From the NCBI GenBank assembly GCA_017645905.1, contig JAGCNO010000134.1, positions 1 through 57,205 on the forward strand: a stretch of 57,205 nt of DNA. The letters are read 5' to 3'. Below, in pieces: positions 32,715-40,929 of the stretch; the stretch's first letter is position 1, and each line of letters starts with the position of its first letter. The DNA is from Prevotella sp. GTDB lineage: Bacteria > Bacteroidota > Bacteroidia > Bacteroidales > Bacteroidaceae. Under the pieces are notes generated by a model. It did no database searches. It saw only the letters and a program-made list of their open reading frames with translations, and was not told where the DNA came from. The position numbers were made by a program, and so were the translations under genes.

Positions 32715-32722
32715 CAAAGGTA
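32715..32722 (-). promoter_or_regulatory. -7 element of the GT4-led operon
   Basis: TACCTTTG on the minus strand, 11 bases before the ATG at 32703; likely drives GT4, carrier protein, KAS III and MBOAT. Confidence 0.65.
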
Positions 32723-32816
32723 CTATTTTTTGCAATAATGGCCAAACAATATCTATAAAAAACGAATATTCAAAAAGATTTGCAGTAAAACTTGATGGTA
32801 TAAGAAAAAAAAGTAG

Positions 32817-32824
32817 TAACTTTG
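32817..32824 (+). promoter_or_regulatory. -7 element of the ATP-grasp operon
   Basis: TAACTTTG in AGTAGTAACTTTGCC, divergent from the GT4 promoter; gives a leader of about 75 bases. Confidence 0.7.
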
Positions 32825-32902
32825 CCGCCGAATTGGCGAAAAGCACCGTTTGAGGATGATTTTTCATCGTAGATGGTGAACGGTTTTCGTCGGATTATGG
32901 AA

Positions 32903-34096
32903 ATGAAGAGACTATTATTGCTTGGAGGAGGATTCCTCCAGACATACGTTATCAGGAAAGCAAGAGAACTCGGCTATTATGTGCTTGTGCTTGACGTCGA
33001 CCCTAATGCGGTCGGCTATCAGTATGCCAACGAATATGCCGTCATCAATATAGTGGATGAAGAAAGCTGCCTGGAATATGCACGAAGGAACCACATCGAC
33101 GGTGTCCTGACGGCTGCTACCGATTTTGGCGTGGCGTCCATGAGCCGTATAGCTACAGAGCTGGGGCTGCCGGGCATCAACTACGAGTCGGCAAAACTGA
33201 TCAAGAACAAGGCGGCTGTAAGGAAGTGCCTGTCAGAGGCTCGTGTCGACGATACCAGCTGCTCCTACGAGATTTCCTCTTTGGAACAGATTCCCGGCGT
33301 TTTGAAGGAATTGAAGTTTCCCGTCATGACAAAGCCTGTCGACGGTTCAGGCAGCCGTGGCGTCTCAAGGGTTGACAAGGCGGAGAGCTTCACCAGGGCT
33401 TGTAAATATGCAATAAACGGGAGTGTTTCCCGTCGTGCCTTTGTCGTGCCCTTCATTGAGGGGCAGGAGTATGGCGTCGAGTCGTTTGTCTATGATGGCG
33501 TCACCCATGTGCTGGGCATTATGCGGAAGGAAATGACACGGCCGCCATACTATGCCGAGCTGGGTCATGCCATGCCCTCCGGCCTGTCAGAGGCCATGGA
33601 AAACAAGGTGAAGAAACTGGTCTGCAAAGCCCTCTCGGCCCTTAACGTGAACCACGGTTCCGTCAACATGGACTTGATCATTGGAAAGAACAACGATGTC
33701 CACATCGTTGATGTCGGTGCCCGTATGGGAGGCAACCTCATTGGCTCTCATATCATAAGATATGGCACGGGCATCGAGTATATGGAGAACATGATTCGAG
33801 TGGCCGTTGGCGATCCTGCCGATTTCAGTCCCAAGTGGCCTCAGGTTCCTGTCGCCTCAAAGCTGCTCGCCCTCACACCGGGAACCGTCGTCGGCCTGCC
33901 TGACTTCAGCCGCATCGCCGATGAAACAGGCGTTGAGATAGAGCACCATTTGAAAATCGGAGACGTCATCAACGAGTATCACACCAATCTTGACGGCTGT
34001 GGCTATGTTGTAGCCACAGGGAAAGACGCTGACGAGGCAATGAGGAAGGCAGAGACCGCAAAAACCAGAATCGACAATGAAATAATAAGAGGGTAG
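32903..34096 (+). CDS. ATP-grasp ligase of the glycan cluster
   Basis: Start chosen at 32903 (MKRLLLLGGGFLQTYVIRKA), though in-frame ATGs at 32873 and 32897 are possible. About 397 residues: preATP-grasp domain, then the ATP-grasp fold with FPVMTKPVDGSGSRGVSRV, FIEGQEYGVESFV and VNMDLIIGKNNDVHIVDVGARMGGN (metal-binding residues). It would form an amide or ester bond between a carboxylate and an acceptor, probably decorating a sugar. Function beyond the fold is inferred. Confidence 0.88.
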   Translation: MKRLLLLGGGFLQTYVIRKARELGYYVLVLDVDPNAVGYQYANEYAVINIVDEESCLEYARRNHIDGVLTAATDFGVASMSRIATELGLPGINYESAKLIKNKAAVRKCLSEARVDDTSCSYEISSLEQIPGVLKELKFPVMTKPVDGSGSRGVSRVDKAESFTRACKYAINGSVSRRAFVVPFIEGQEYGVESFVYDGVTHVLGIMRKEMTRPPYYAELGHAMPSGLSEAMENKVKKLVCKALSALNVNHGSVNMDLIIGKNNDVHIVDVGARMGGNLIGSHIIRYGTGIEYMENMIRVAVGDPADFSPKWPQVPVASKLLALTPGTVVGLPDFSRIADETGVEIEHHLKIGDVINEYHTNLDGCGYVVATGKDADEAMRKAETAKTRIDNEIIRG

Positions 34097-34100
34097 GGAA

Positions 34101-34137
34101 ATACACCAAACCACCAATCCCTCAAACCACTAAACAA
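34101..34137. repeat. Octamer block upstream of the sugar transferase
   Basis: AAACCACC, AATCCCTC, AAACCACT, AAACAACC: four 8-bp units ending right before the ATG at 34141; complement of the TGGTGGTT class. Confidence 0.8.
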
Positions 34138-34140
34138 CCA

Positions 34141-34728
34141 ATGTACGTTCATTTCTTCAAGCGAATGATTGACTTGGCATTGTCTTTGCTTGCCATACCT
34201 TTCTGGCTATTGCTCCTTATCCCCGTTGCCATCGCCATCAAGCTGGACGATGGCGGCCCGATATTCTACAGCTCGCCACGGGTAGGGAAGAACTTCAGGA
34301 AATTCGGTATGCTGAAGTTCCGCTCCATGATGGTCGGTGCTCCCGATCTGCGTAACGATGACGGCGGGACGTATAATGCCGTCGACGACCCACGGGTGAC
34401 CAGGGTAGGGCGTTTCCTCCGTGAGACCAGCCTTGACGAGACCCCGCAAATCCTGAATATTATAAAAGGAGACATGAGCCTCATTGGTCCCCGGCCTGGC
34501 GACTGGGAAAGCGTAGACACCTACGAGGACGATGAGAAAGACAAATGCAAGGTCGTTCCCGGGCTGACGGGATATTGCCAGGCATATTACAGGAACAATG
34601 CTTCAGTCAGGGAGAAAAGGCTCAAGGACGCATGGTATGCAAACAATGTCAGCTTTGCCTTGGACGTGAGAATATTTTTCAAGACCATATCGTCCGTTCT
34701 CAAGCACGAAAACCTGTATACCAATTGA
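34141..34728 (+). CDS. Priming sugar transferase (undecaprenyl-phosphate, PglC/WbaP type)
   Basis: 195 residues, the short PglC-like form: a membrane re-entrant helix (LALSLLAIPFWLLLLIPVAIAI), GPIFYSSPRVGKNFRKFGMLKFRSM, LDETPQILNIIKGDMSLIGPRP with the catalytic Asp/Glu motif, and PGLTGYCQ. It transfers a sugar-phosphate to undecaprenyl-phosphate and starts glycan assembly on the inner membrane. It sits between the ATP-grasp and GNAT genes. Confidence 0.92.
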   Translation: MYVHFFKRMIDLALSLLAIPFWLLLLIPVAIAIKLDDGGPIFYSSPRVGKNFRKFGMLKFRSMMVGAPDLRNDDGGTYNAVDDPRVTRVGRFLRETSLDETPQILNIIKGDMSLIGPRPGDWESVDTYEDDEKDKCKVVPGLTGYCQAYYRNNASVREKRLKDAWYANNVSFALDVRIFFKTISSVLKHENLYTN

Positions 34729-34730
34729 AT

Positions 34731-35216
34731 ATGAATCCTCAGGAACGTTACATATTTGTAAAGCCGACCGACGAGGAGCTGATAAGCGCCGTCCATCGGA
34801 TACTCTTCCGATGTGGCATAAAGATGGCTCGTCATTTCCTGTTCCACTGGATTCCACCGTATAGCAAGAGGGCTATACGCAGAGACTGCCACTCCAAATA
34901 CGTCGTTATCGCAAAGGATGCCTCCCAGGATGCGTTTACGAGCACTTTCCAGATGAAACCCGCCGACGGCCACAGCCTTTTTGTGGGGAAGATAGCCACC
35001 GACCCCAAGTTTGAAGGGAGAGGCATAGGTAAGGACAACATGCTGTTCATGGAGCAGTTTGCCCGTGAGCATGGCTGCCGGAGCATCCGCCTCGACGTCT
35101 ATGTGAGGAGCAAGCAGGCCGTACGCTTCTACCAGAATAGCGGTTTCGCTATTGTCGGCACAAAACGCTCTGTAAGATTTAAGGTGTATGTGATGGAGAA
35201 AGCTCTTAACTCCTAA
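34731..35216 (+). CDS. GNAT family acetyltransferase
   Basis: Starts three bases after the sugar transferase stop (MNPQERYIFVKPTDEELI). 161 residues with GKIATDPKFEGRGIGKDNMLFMEQFAREHG holding the acetyl-CoA loop GRGIG, then IRLDVYVRSKQAVRFYQNSGF. It probably acetylates a sugar or amino group in the glycan. The end, KALNS-stop, is formed by TAACTCN heptamers that continue to 35225. Confidence 0.85.
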   Translation: MNPQERYIFVKPTDEELISAVHRILFRCGIKMARHFLFHWIPPYSKRAIRRDCHSKYVVIAKDASQDAFTSTFQMKPADGHSLFVGKIATDPKFEGRGIGKDNMLFMEQFAREHGCRSIRLDVYVRSKQAVRFYQNSGFAIVGTKRSVRFKVYVMEKALNS

Positions 35217-35219
35217 CTC

Positions 35220-36485
35220 TTAACTCTTTCCTGCCATAACGTCGATGATGGTGGCGATGTCAGCCACGTCGACAGCCCCGTCGCCGTTAGCGTCAGCATA
35301 CCCACCTCCAATCCCTTCCGAGGGGAGGGGAGCGCCGGCCATAATGTCGATGACGGTGGCAATGTCAGCCACGTCCACGGCTCCGTCGCCGTTCACGTCG
35401 GCCCTGAGGTTAGGGTTTACGTTAGGATTAAGATCCATGTCGAAATTTTCCGGATTATTGCATGTGTACCAGTCCTTCATGGCCAGCAGGGCGGCCTTCT
35501 GTGCTATCGGTGCCGTCTCGTCGTCGACGGAGACCATCTTCGTCGTTGACGTGAACCAGCTGGTAGGAATCCTTGTCTTGTCGCCGGCCACCGACACCCC
35601 TGTCCTCGGGGCGATAATGGCTTCGTAGTAGCAGCACGACGCCGTATATCGGCAGAGCACAAGTTCGCAGTGGAGGCCGTCGCAGGTGAGGTCTACGTCG
35701 TTGTTCAGCGAGCTGGCCCGCAGGTTCTGCACCGCCGTACCGTAGGGCACGACCAGGCTGATGCCGTAATCGTTGCAGAAGCGTTTCACCGACTGGGCAT
35801 TGAGGCGCCACCGCTCAAACGACGAGTGCTCAGCGTTGCCGGCATACGTGCTGGAACTGCTATGTGGGAGCACCATGCCGATGACGGCGTTGGGCTGCAG
35901 ACTTTTCAGCAGTGCGAGCAGCTCGTCGAGATAGCCGCCGTCGCCGTGTCCGCTCCACTGGTCGTAGTAGGGGGAATAGTTGCTCGACGGCTGCAGGAAG
36001 ATGATGTCCCACTGCTCTTCACCGAGCGCCTTGCGCAGCAGCGTGCCGTCGCCCTTCGCTGCCTTGCCCGGCTCGACGTTGGCGTCAATCCCTCCGCAAA
36101 TCTTCTCCAGCTCGTAGCCCGCAGCGAAGTCGCTGTCATGGTAGATGTCGTACCATTCCTTGAACGAGGCAGCAGCCCTCATGAAGCGGTAGATGCACAT
36201 GTCGCTGACGTCCGACTGGTTGCTGTTGAGCAGGAAAGCGAGGTATGACTGTGTGTCGAAGGTGAAGCTGTTTCCGAGGTGCAGGATTTTCAGATTGGGC
36301 TTCTGCAGGATGTTGTTTTCCGTGTATATGCCTTGTGCTGAGGCATTAGCCCCCAAAAGGAAAATACTTGCAAGGAGCAGACAGCATTTAAAGTGAAGAG
36401 TGAAGGGTGAAGAGTGAAGAATTTGCTGCTGCAAGTGATGATTGCGGGGATTGCAAATCCCCTTGAACAGTGAAGAGTGTTTCAT
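35220..36485 (-). CDS. SGNH/DUF4886-type secreted hydrolase with dockerin-like repeats
   Basis: Start at 36485 (MKHSSLFKGICNPRN). The N-region is unusually long because a REP-like palindrome and a heptamer block lie in frame before the hydrophobic core (CCLLLASIFLLGANASAQ). The catalytic domain has LKILHLGNSFTFDTQSYL (GNS nucleophile block), IIFLQPSSNYSPYY and a CDGLHCEL region carrying the late His. Two calcium-binding dockerin-type repeats (DVNGDGAVDVADIATVI and DANGDGAVDVADIATII) end the protein. It is exported and likely acts on acylated or acetylated glycans. Confidence 0.82.
   Translation of the reverse strand: MKHSSLFKGICNPRNHHLQQQILHSSPFTLHFKCCLLLASIFLLGANASAQGIYTENNILQKPNLKILHLGNSFTFDTQSYLAFLLNSNQSDVSDMCIYRFMRAAASFKEWYDIYHDSDFAAGYELEKICGGIDANVEPGKAAKGDGTLLRKALGEEQWDIIFLQPSSNYSPYYDQWSGHGDGGYLDELLALLKSLQPNAVIGMVLPHSSSSTYAGNAEHSSFERWRLNAQSVKRFCNDYGISLVVPYGTAVQNLRASSLNNDVDLTCDGLHCELVLCRYTASCCYYEAIIAPRTGVSVAGDKTRIPTSWFTSTTKMVSVDDETAPIAQKAALLAMKDWYTCNNPENFDMDLNPNVNPNLRADVNGDGAVDVADIATVIDIMAGAPLPSEGIGGGYADANGDGAVDVADIATIIDVMAGKS
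36392..36419. repeat. Four-unit heptamer block in a signal peptide
   Basis: AGTGAAG, AGTGAAG, GGTGAAG, AGTGAAG; encodes LHSSPFTLHF just before the hydrophobic core of the SGNH protein's signal peptide. Confidence 0.9.
36446..36462. repeat. REP-like palindrome GGGGATT-GCA-AATCCCC in CDS
   Basis: The same 17-bp palindrome as in the 57-bp repeats at 10253; 22 bases around it are identical between the loci (10250..10271). Confidence 0.85.
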
Positions 36486-36525
36486 TATTATGGTACGAAT
36501 GCGATGGTTTAGAGCAATTCGGCCG

Positions 36526-36533
36526 CAAAGGTA
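36526..36533 (-). promoter_or_regulatory. -7 element of the SGNH hydrolase gene
   Basis: TACCTTTG on the minus strand, 40 bases before the ATG at 36485. Confidence 0.65.
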
Positions 36534-36566
36534 CAACTTTTCACGATAATGACCAAATAATCTCTA

Positions 36567-37562
36567 TTAAAAACTCTTCAGCTCTTTCTTTGGGAACAGG
36601 CCGAGGTATGCAAGGATGAATTTCACTTTGTCCCGTAGGGTTATATCCTTACAGAAGAGTACCCGGTTGTTGATTTCTCTATAGGCCTCAAAAAACAATT
36701 TACGGCGCTGGCGGTCGTAGGGCATCGACCAAAGGCCCTTTTTGGCATACCACTTTAGAGTGAAGAGTGAAGAGTTATAAGTGAGGAGTGAGGAGTTATG
36801 GGTGAGGAGTTCTACGACGATGTCGGTGTTTGCCTTGAACTGCTGATAAATCGACATGAGCTTGTCGATACTGTCTACATGGCAGATGGAGTCGGGGTTG
36901 TAGAAATAGTTATAGAGCGTCTGGGGCAGATAGGCCATCTTGCCTCCGTTCAGCAGGCATTGCAGGACGATGACCAGGTCTTCGCCCATAGGTGCTTTCG
37001 GATAGGTGAAAGGGTCTTTGTAGCAGGCTGTCCGCCGGAACAGTTTGTTCCATACGGTCCATGCGAACTTCTGCCGCAGGAGGTCGTTGATGAAGGCCTC
37101 TTTGAGTCCCCGCTGACCTCCCCCCGAAGGGGGAGGCTGGCAGCCTTTCATGGAGCGGATAATGTGCTCTCCGTCGGAGACACGATAGTCGCTGACCACG
37201 ATGTCGGCCTGTTCTGCCTCGGCCGTCTCGTACATCAGCCGAAACATGTCTGGCTCCACCCAGTCGTCGCTGTCACAATGGATGACATACTCGCCGGTGG
37301 CATATTGTAACCCGTGTCTGCGGACGGCGGCAGGGCCGCTGTTCTGAGGCATCTTCTCGATTCTCACCGTCCAGGAACAGGCTGTGAAGCGGTCGTGGTG
37401 TTTCTCGATGGCCGACTGTAGCAGCTCGATGGAGCGGTCGGGGGTGCAGTCGTCCACAAAGATGAACTCTATGTGGTCTAAGGTCTGATTGAACAGACTA
37501 TTAGCACACCGTTCGATGTATTTCTCTACACCGTAGACAGGGACAATGACAGACAGTTTCAT
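36567..37562 (-). CDS. Glycosyltransferase family 2
   Basis: 331 residues of GT-A fold: VIVPVYGVEKYIERCANSL at the start, FIFVDDCTPDRS, EYVIHCDSDDWVEPDMF with the DxD metal site, and PMGEDLVI. It would add a sugar on the cytoplasmic face. Two insertions of repeat DNA are visible: a GC-rich palindrome coding QPPPSGGGQRGLK (37117..37136) and a seven-unit heptamer block coding LLTHNSSLLTYNSSLFT. Confidence 0.9.
   Translation of the reverse strand: MKLSVIVPVYGVEKYIERCANSLFNQTLDHIEFIFVDDCTPDRSIELLQSAIEKHHDRFTACSWTVRIEKMPQNSGPAAVRRHGLQYATGEYVIHCDSDDWVEPDMFRLMYETAEAEQADIVVSDYRVSDGEHIIRSMKGCQPPPSGGGQRGLKEAFINDLLRQKFAWTVWNKLFRRTACYKDPFTYPKAPMGEDLVIVLQCLLNGGKMAYLPQTLYNYFYNPDSICHVDSIDKLMSIYQQFKANTDIVVELLTHNSSLLTYNSSLFTLKWYAKKGLWSMPYDRQRRKLFFEAYREINNRVLFCKDITLRDKVKFILAYLGLFPKKELKSF
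36759..36807. repeat. Seven-unit heptamer block inside the GT2 gene
   Basis: AGTGAAG, AGTGAAG, AGTTATA, AGTGAGG, AGTGAGG, AGTTATG, GGTGAGG: 49 bp, which is 7 x 7. Confidence 0.9.
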
Positions 37563-37577
37563 TGGTGGTTTAGTGGT

Positions 37578-39143
37578 TTAGTGGTTTGGGTGTTTGACCC
37601 TTAAAGTTCTTGCATACTGTTTCACCATGTTTCTCTCTGCCGATGTCATAAAGGCAAAATAAAGCAGGATAGCGGTGGCGGCCACGCTGGCCATGCTGAC
37701 CAAGACAATGCGCAGGAGGGAATCGTCCATGACCTGGGTAATCAGATAAGGCACGACGGGCACCAGCAGCGTCATCGAGAGGCAGGGAAACAGAATTTGC
37801 CGGGCATAGTCCTTGTAGCGGTATTCAAACACCCTGTGCATGGCCACCAGGGCAACCGCCTGATTGACAACGGAGAAGATAATCGTTATGAGAAAGACAA
37901 TCCAGGCAGGGTAGCCCATTTTTAAGAACAGCCAGCAGGCAGGCAAAAGGAAGATATTGATGGTGGAAGTAAGTATCTGGTAACCTCTGATTCTGCCCGT
38001 AGCAAATACAATCTGCGTCACCGGCGTGTTGAGGGTGCAGATCATGGCGTCAATCAAGACAAGGGCGGTAAAAACGTTGCTGTTTTCGGGAACGGCTTTT
38101 CCTAACCACAGATGGAGCACGAGGTCTATCTCAAGCACGACGGGGGTGATAATCATCAGCAGCAGGCAATAGCAAATCTTCGACTGGGCCTTGAAAAGGC
38201 TGTAGGCCCTTTGGCTGTTGCCCATGGCGTAGGACGACACCATTTGGGGATTAAAAGCCTTGACGACGTTTGAGGAAAACCCCGTGATGGCAGCATAGAC
38301 CTGAAAGGCAACCCCTCGGGCAGCATTGACAATCGTTCCGAAGAAGATGTTCAGCAGCAGGTTCAGGCCCTGGTCCTTGAGCATGAAGATAACGGTGCCA
38401 AGGAGGTTCCAGCCCGAGAAGTTCAGCAGCTCCCTGAACAGCCGGCGGTCGGTCTTGCCCGTGAAGAGTGAAGAGTGAAGAGTGAAGAATTGTCTCAGGA
38501 AACTGAATTGCCGCCTGGCATAGCCGACATGTAGCAGGAAGTCTATCAGGGTGACGGCAAACAGCAGGGCACCATATACCAGCAGCTTGTCAAAGCTGAT
38601 AAAGGGCAGCATCAGCACCACCGCTAACCGCAGCACCACTTCAAGGATGTTGACGACGGCATAGAACCCCATCCGCTCCTTTGCAATAATCATGGCGCTG
38701 AAGGGAATCTTCAGGATAACCAGCGCCATAGAGGCCACGGAGAACTGGAACAGATAGTGGGCCACCTCCAACCGGCCTTCCGGCAGTACCATCACATGGT
38801 TGATGTACCATATTCCAAAGGTCTCAAGAATGAGGAAGATGAGGCCGACAAGTATCAAGTGAACCCTTATCCCGATGGAGAACACCCTTACAAACCCCTC
38901 GTCACCGTCACGGCCGCCTTCGTAGTTGTAGAAGCGCTGTGTGCTCGATGTCAGGGTGGCATTGAGGAAGGAGAACAGCGAGACGAACCCTGCAACGACG
39001 TTAAACACGCCGTAGTCCGACACGCCAAGAACATTTAGTACTACCCGTGAGGTGTAAAGACTCACGAGTAGTACAAAAAACATTCTGATGTATAAGAACA
39101 GTGTGTTTCTAAAGATTCGGTTGTTATTGGGCAAATCTTTCAC
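37578..39143 (-). CDS. Polysaccharide flippase (Wzx/MATE-like)
   Basis: 521 residues with about twelve to fourteen membrane helices and no signal peptide; VVLNVLGVSDYGVFNVVAGFVSLF and STQRFYNYEGG near the start are typical of Bacteroidetes Wzx proteins. It moves undecaprenyl-linked oligosaccharide across the inner membrane. A four-unit heptamer block codes FFTLHSSLFTG in a loop, and the C-terminus RVKHPNH-stop is made of octamers that continue past the gene (37565..37596). Confidence 0.88.
   Translation of the reverse strand: MKDLPNNNRIFRNTLFLYIRMFFVLLVSLYTSRVVLNVLGVSDYGVFNVVAGFVSLFSFLNATLTSSTQRFYNYEGGRDGDEGFVRVFSIGIRVHLILVGLIFLILETFGIWYINHVMVLPEGRLEVAHYLFQFSVASMALVILKIPFSAMIIAKERMGFYAVVNILEVVLRLAVVLMLPFISFDKLLVYGALLFAVTLIDFLLHVGYARRQFSFLRQFFTLHSSLFTGKTDRRLFRELLNFSGWNLLGTVIFMLKDQGLNLLLNIFFGTIVNAARGVAFQVYAAITGFSSNVVKAFNPQMVSSYAMGNSQRAYSLFKAQSKICYCLLLMIITPVVLEIDLVLHLWLGKAVPENSNVFTALVLIDAMICTLNTPVTQIVFATGRIRGYQILTSTINIFLLPACWLFLKMGYPAWIVFLITIIFSVVNQAVALVAMHRVFEYRYKDYARQILFPCLSMTLLVPVVPYLITQVMDDSLLRIVLVSMASVAATAILLYFAFMTSAERNMVKQYARTLRVKHPNH
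38461..38488. repeat. Four identical heptamers inside the flippase gene
   Basis: GTGAAGA repeated four times without mismatch, in frame. Confidence 0.92.
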
Positions 39144-39161
39144 TTTCCAATGTGGTGGGTA

Positions 39162-39256
39162 GTGAGGGGTGAGAGGATAGTTTTGGGGGTGAGGAGATAG
39201 TTTTAGCGATGGTGAGGTAACCTCTCACCCCTCACTCCTCATCCCTCACCCCCAAA
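39162..39256. repeat. Interleaved inverted repeats between uxaC and the flippase
   Basis: GTGAGGGGTGAGAGG (39162) pairs with CCTCTCACCCCTCAC (39221), and TTTGGGGGTGAGG (39183) with CCTCACCCCCAAA (39244). The order A-B-A'-B' is that of a pseudoknot. It starts 2 bases past the uxaC stop in the transcript and could form its 3' end. Confidence 0.75.
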
Positions 39257-39258
39257 GG

Positions 39259-40668
39259 TCACTCGTAGAACTTAAAGTATCGGCGGGCGTTGTTGTAGCT
39301 GATGTCCTCCACCATGCGGCCCAGCAGTTCGCGGTCGTCGGGCAGCAGGCCCTTCTCCACGTCGTTGCCCAGGAGGTTGCAGAGGATGCGGCGGAAGTAC
39401 TCGTGGCGGGGGTAGGAGAGGAACGAGCGGCTGTCGGTGAGCATTCCCACGAAGCGTGAGAGCAGGCCGAGCACCGAGAGGGCGTTCATCTGCTTGATCA
39501 TGCCGTCCATCTGGTCGTTGAACCACCAGCCGCTTCCGAACTGTATCTTACCCGGCTCGCCGCCCTGGAAGTTGCCCAGCATGGTGGCGATGACCTCGTT
39601 GGCGCAGGGGTTCAGCGTATATAATATGGTACGAGTGAGCTTGCCCTTTATGTTCAGCTTGTTGAGGAAGGTCGACATGGCACGGGCAGTGTTGAACTCG
39701 CCTATCGAGTCGAAGCCCGTGTCGGGGCCCAGCTGGCGGTACATGGCCGTGTTGTTGTCGCGGATAGCACCGTAGTGGAACTGCTGTGTCCAGTCGCTGT
39801 CGGCGTCCATCTCGGCCATGATGCTGAGGAAGCAGTTCTTGTACTGGCGAATCTCGTGCTGCGAGAGCTGCTGACCGCGCATGGCCTTCTCGAAGATGGT
39901 CTCAATCTGCGAATCGGTGTACTCCTCGTCGTAGAACTCCTCAATGCCGTGGTCGGAGAGCTTGCAGCCTTGGCTCTCGAAGAAGTCGTGGCGCTTCTGC
40001 AGGGCATCGACCATGTCGGCAAACTTCGTGATGCTGACGCCGCTCACCTGTGCCAGCTGCTCCACGTACTTCGGGAACTCGGGCTTCTCGATGTTCATGG
40101 CCTTGTCGGGGCGCCAGGCGGGAATCATCATCGGATCGTCCTGGGCCTTTGCCTTGGCATACTCGATGTGGTTGTGCAGGTCGTCGACGGGGTCGTCGGT
40201 GGTGCAGACACACTCCACATGGTAGTGCTTCATCAGTCCGCGGGCAGAGAACTCAGGCTTGGCGAGCTTCTCGTTACACTCGTCGAAGATTTCGCGGGCC
40301 GTCTTGGGCGAGAGCAGTTTCTCGATGCCAAAGGCGGTCTTCAGCTCCAAGTGAGTCCAGTGGTAGAGGGGGTTGCGCAGGGTGTAGGGCACGGTCTCAG
40401 CCCACTTCTCGAACTTCTCCCAGTCCGAGGTATCCTTGCCGGTGCAGAAGCGCTCATCGACGCCGTTGGTCCTCATGGCACGCCATTTGTAGTGGTCGCC
40501 TCCGAGCCACAGCTCGGTGATGCTTTTGAAGCGGTGGTCGCAGGCCACCATCTCAGGAATCAAGTGGCAGTGGTAGTCGATGATGGGCATCTTGGCCGCA
40601 TGGTTGTGATACAAGTCCTGGGCCACCTCGGTCTCCAGGACGAAGTTCTTGTCGTTAAAAGCTTTCAT
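39259..40668 (-). CDS. uxaC: Glucuronate (uronate) isomerase
   Basis: 469 residues, the usual length of the enzyme. The amidohydrolase-type barrel starts with MPIIDYHCHLIPEMV, where HxH binds metal, and continues with LYHWTHLELKTAFGIEKLL, DDPVDDLHNHIEYA, IPAWRPDKAMNIEKPEF and FVGMLTDSRSFLSYPRHEYFRR. It converts D-glucuronate to D-fructuronate, or galacturonate to tagaturonate, in uronic acid breakdown. No other uronate genes adjoin it. Confidence 0.95.
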   Translation of the reverse strand: MKAFNDKNFVLETEVAQDLYHNHAAKMPIIDYHCHLIPEMVACDHRFKSITELWLGGDHYKWRAMRTNGVDERFCTGKDTSDWEKFEKWAETVPYTLRNPLYHWTHLELKTAFGIEKLLSPKTAREIFDECNEKLAKPEFSARGLMKHYHVECVCTTDDPVDDLHNHIEYAKAKAQDDPMMIPAWRPDKAMNIEKPEFPKYVEQLAQVSGVSITKFADMVDALQKRHDFFESQGCKLSDHGIEEFYDEEYTDSQIETIFEKAMRGQQLSQHEIRQYKNCFLSIMAEMDADSDWTQQFHYGAIRDNNTAMYRQLGPDTGFDSIGEFNTARAMSTFLNKLNIKGKLTRTILYTLNPCANEVIATMLGNFQGGEPGKIQFGSGWWFNDQMDGMIKQMNALSVLGLLSRFVGMLTDSRSFLSYPRHEYFRRILCNLLGNDVEKGLLPDDRELLGRMVEDISYNNARRYFKFYE

Positions 40669-40701
40669 AATTTAGAAATTAGATTTTGGTTAGAACGGGT
40701 G

Positions 40702-40709
40702 CAAAGATA
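40702..40709 (-). promoter_or_regulatory. -7 element of uxaC
   Basis: TATCTTTG on the minus strand, 33 bases before the start. Confidence 0.65.
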
Positions 40710-40776
40710 CGAAAAACTATTGACTTCACATTCCTTTTTTGATATTTTAACCCAAGACGGTGGATACATGCCTGGA

Positions 40777-40859
40777 GAATAAGCCGTTCTTTCGATGGGA
40801 ATAAGCCGTTCTTTCGATGAGAGAAAGCCGTTCTTTCCCATCGAAAAAGCCGTTCTTTC
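40777..40859 (-). repeat. 22-bp-period repeat array 3 in a divergent promoter region
   Basis: Cores at 22-bp steps (complement GCCGTTC at 40783, 40805, 40827 and 40849). Spacers are GATGG, TCATC and CCATC. The array occupies the space between the divergent promoters at 40702..40709 and 40915..40922. Confidence 0.95.
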
Positions 40860-40914
40860 GATTACAAAAAAATGATAAATCACGGAAAAAGTTTGCACAG
40901 TCCGTAAAAAGTAG

Positions 40915-40922
40915 TACCTTTG
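40915..40922 (+). promoter_or_regulatory. -7 element of the 40930 acyltransferase gene
   Basis: TACCTTTG in AAAAAGTAGTACCTTTGC, seven bases before the ATG; the same extended context occurs upstream of the Fur gene (45524..45543). Confidence 0.7.
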
Positions 40923-40929
40923 CAGTCGA

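Noticed and set aside
38086-38104. GGAACGGCTTTTCC in the flippase gene as an isolated array core
   Set aside because: It codes a normal stretch (GKAVPENS) of the protein, is single and lacks the flanking GAAA.
39775-40782. 335-codon open frame on the plus strand
   Set aside because: It lies opposite uxaC and reads as Leu/Val/Gly-rich noise. The uxaC frame has all expected motifs.
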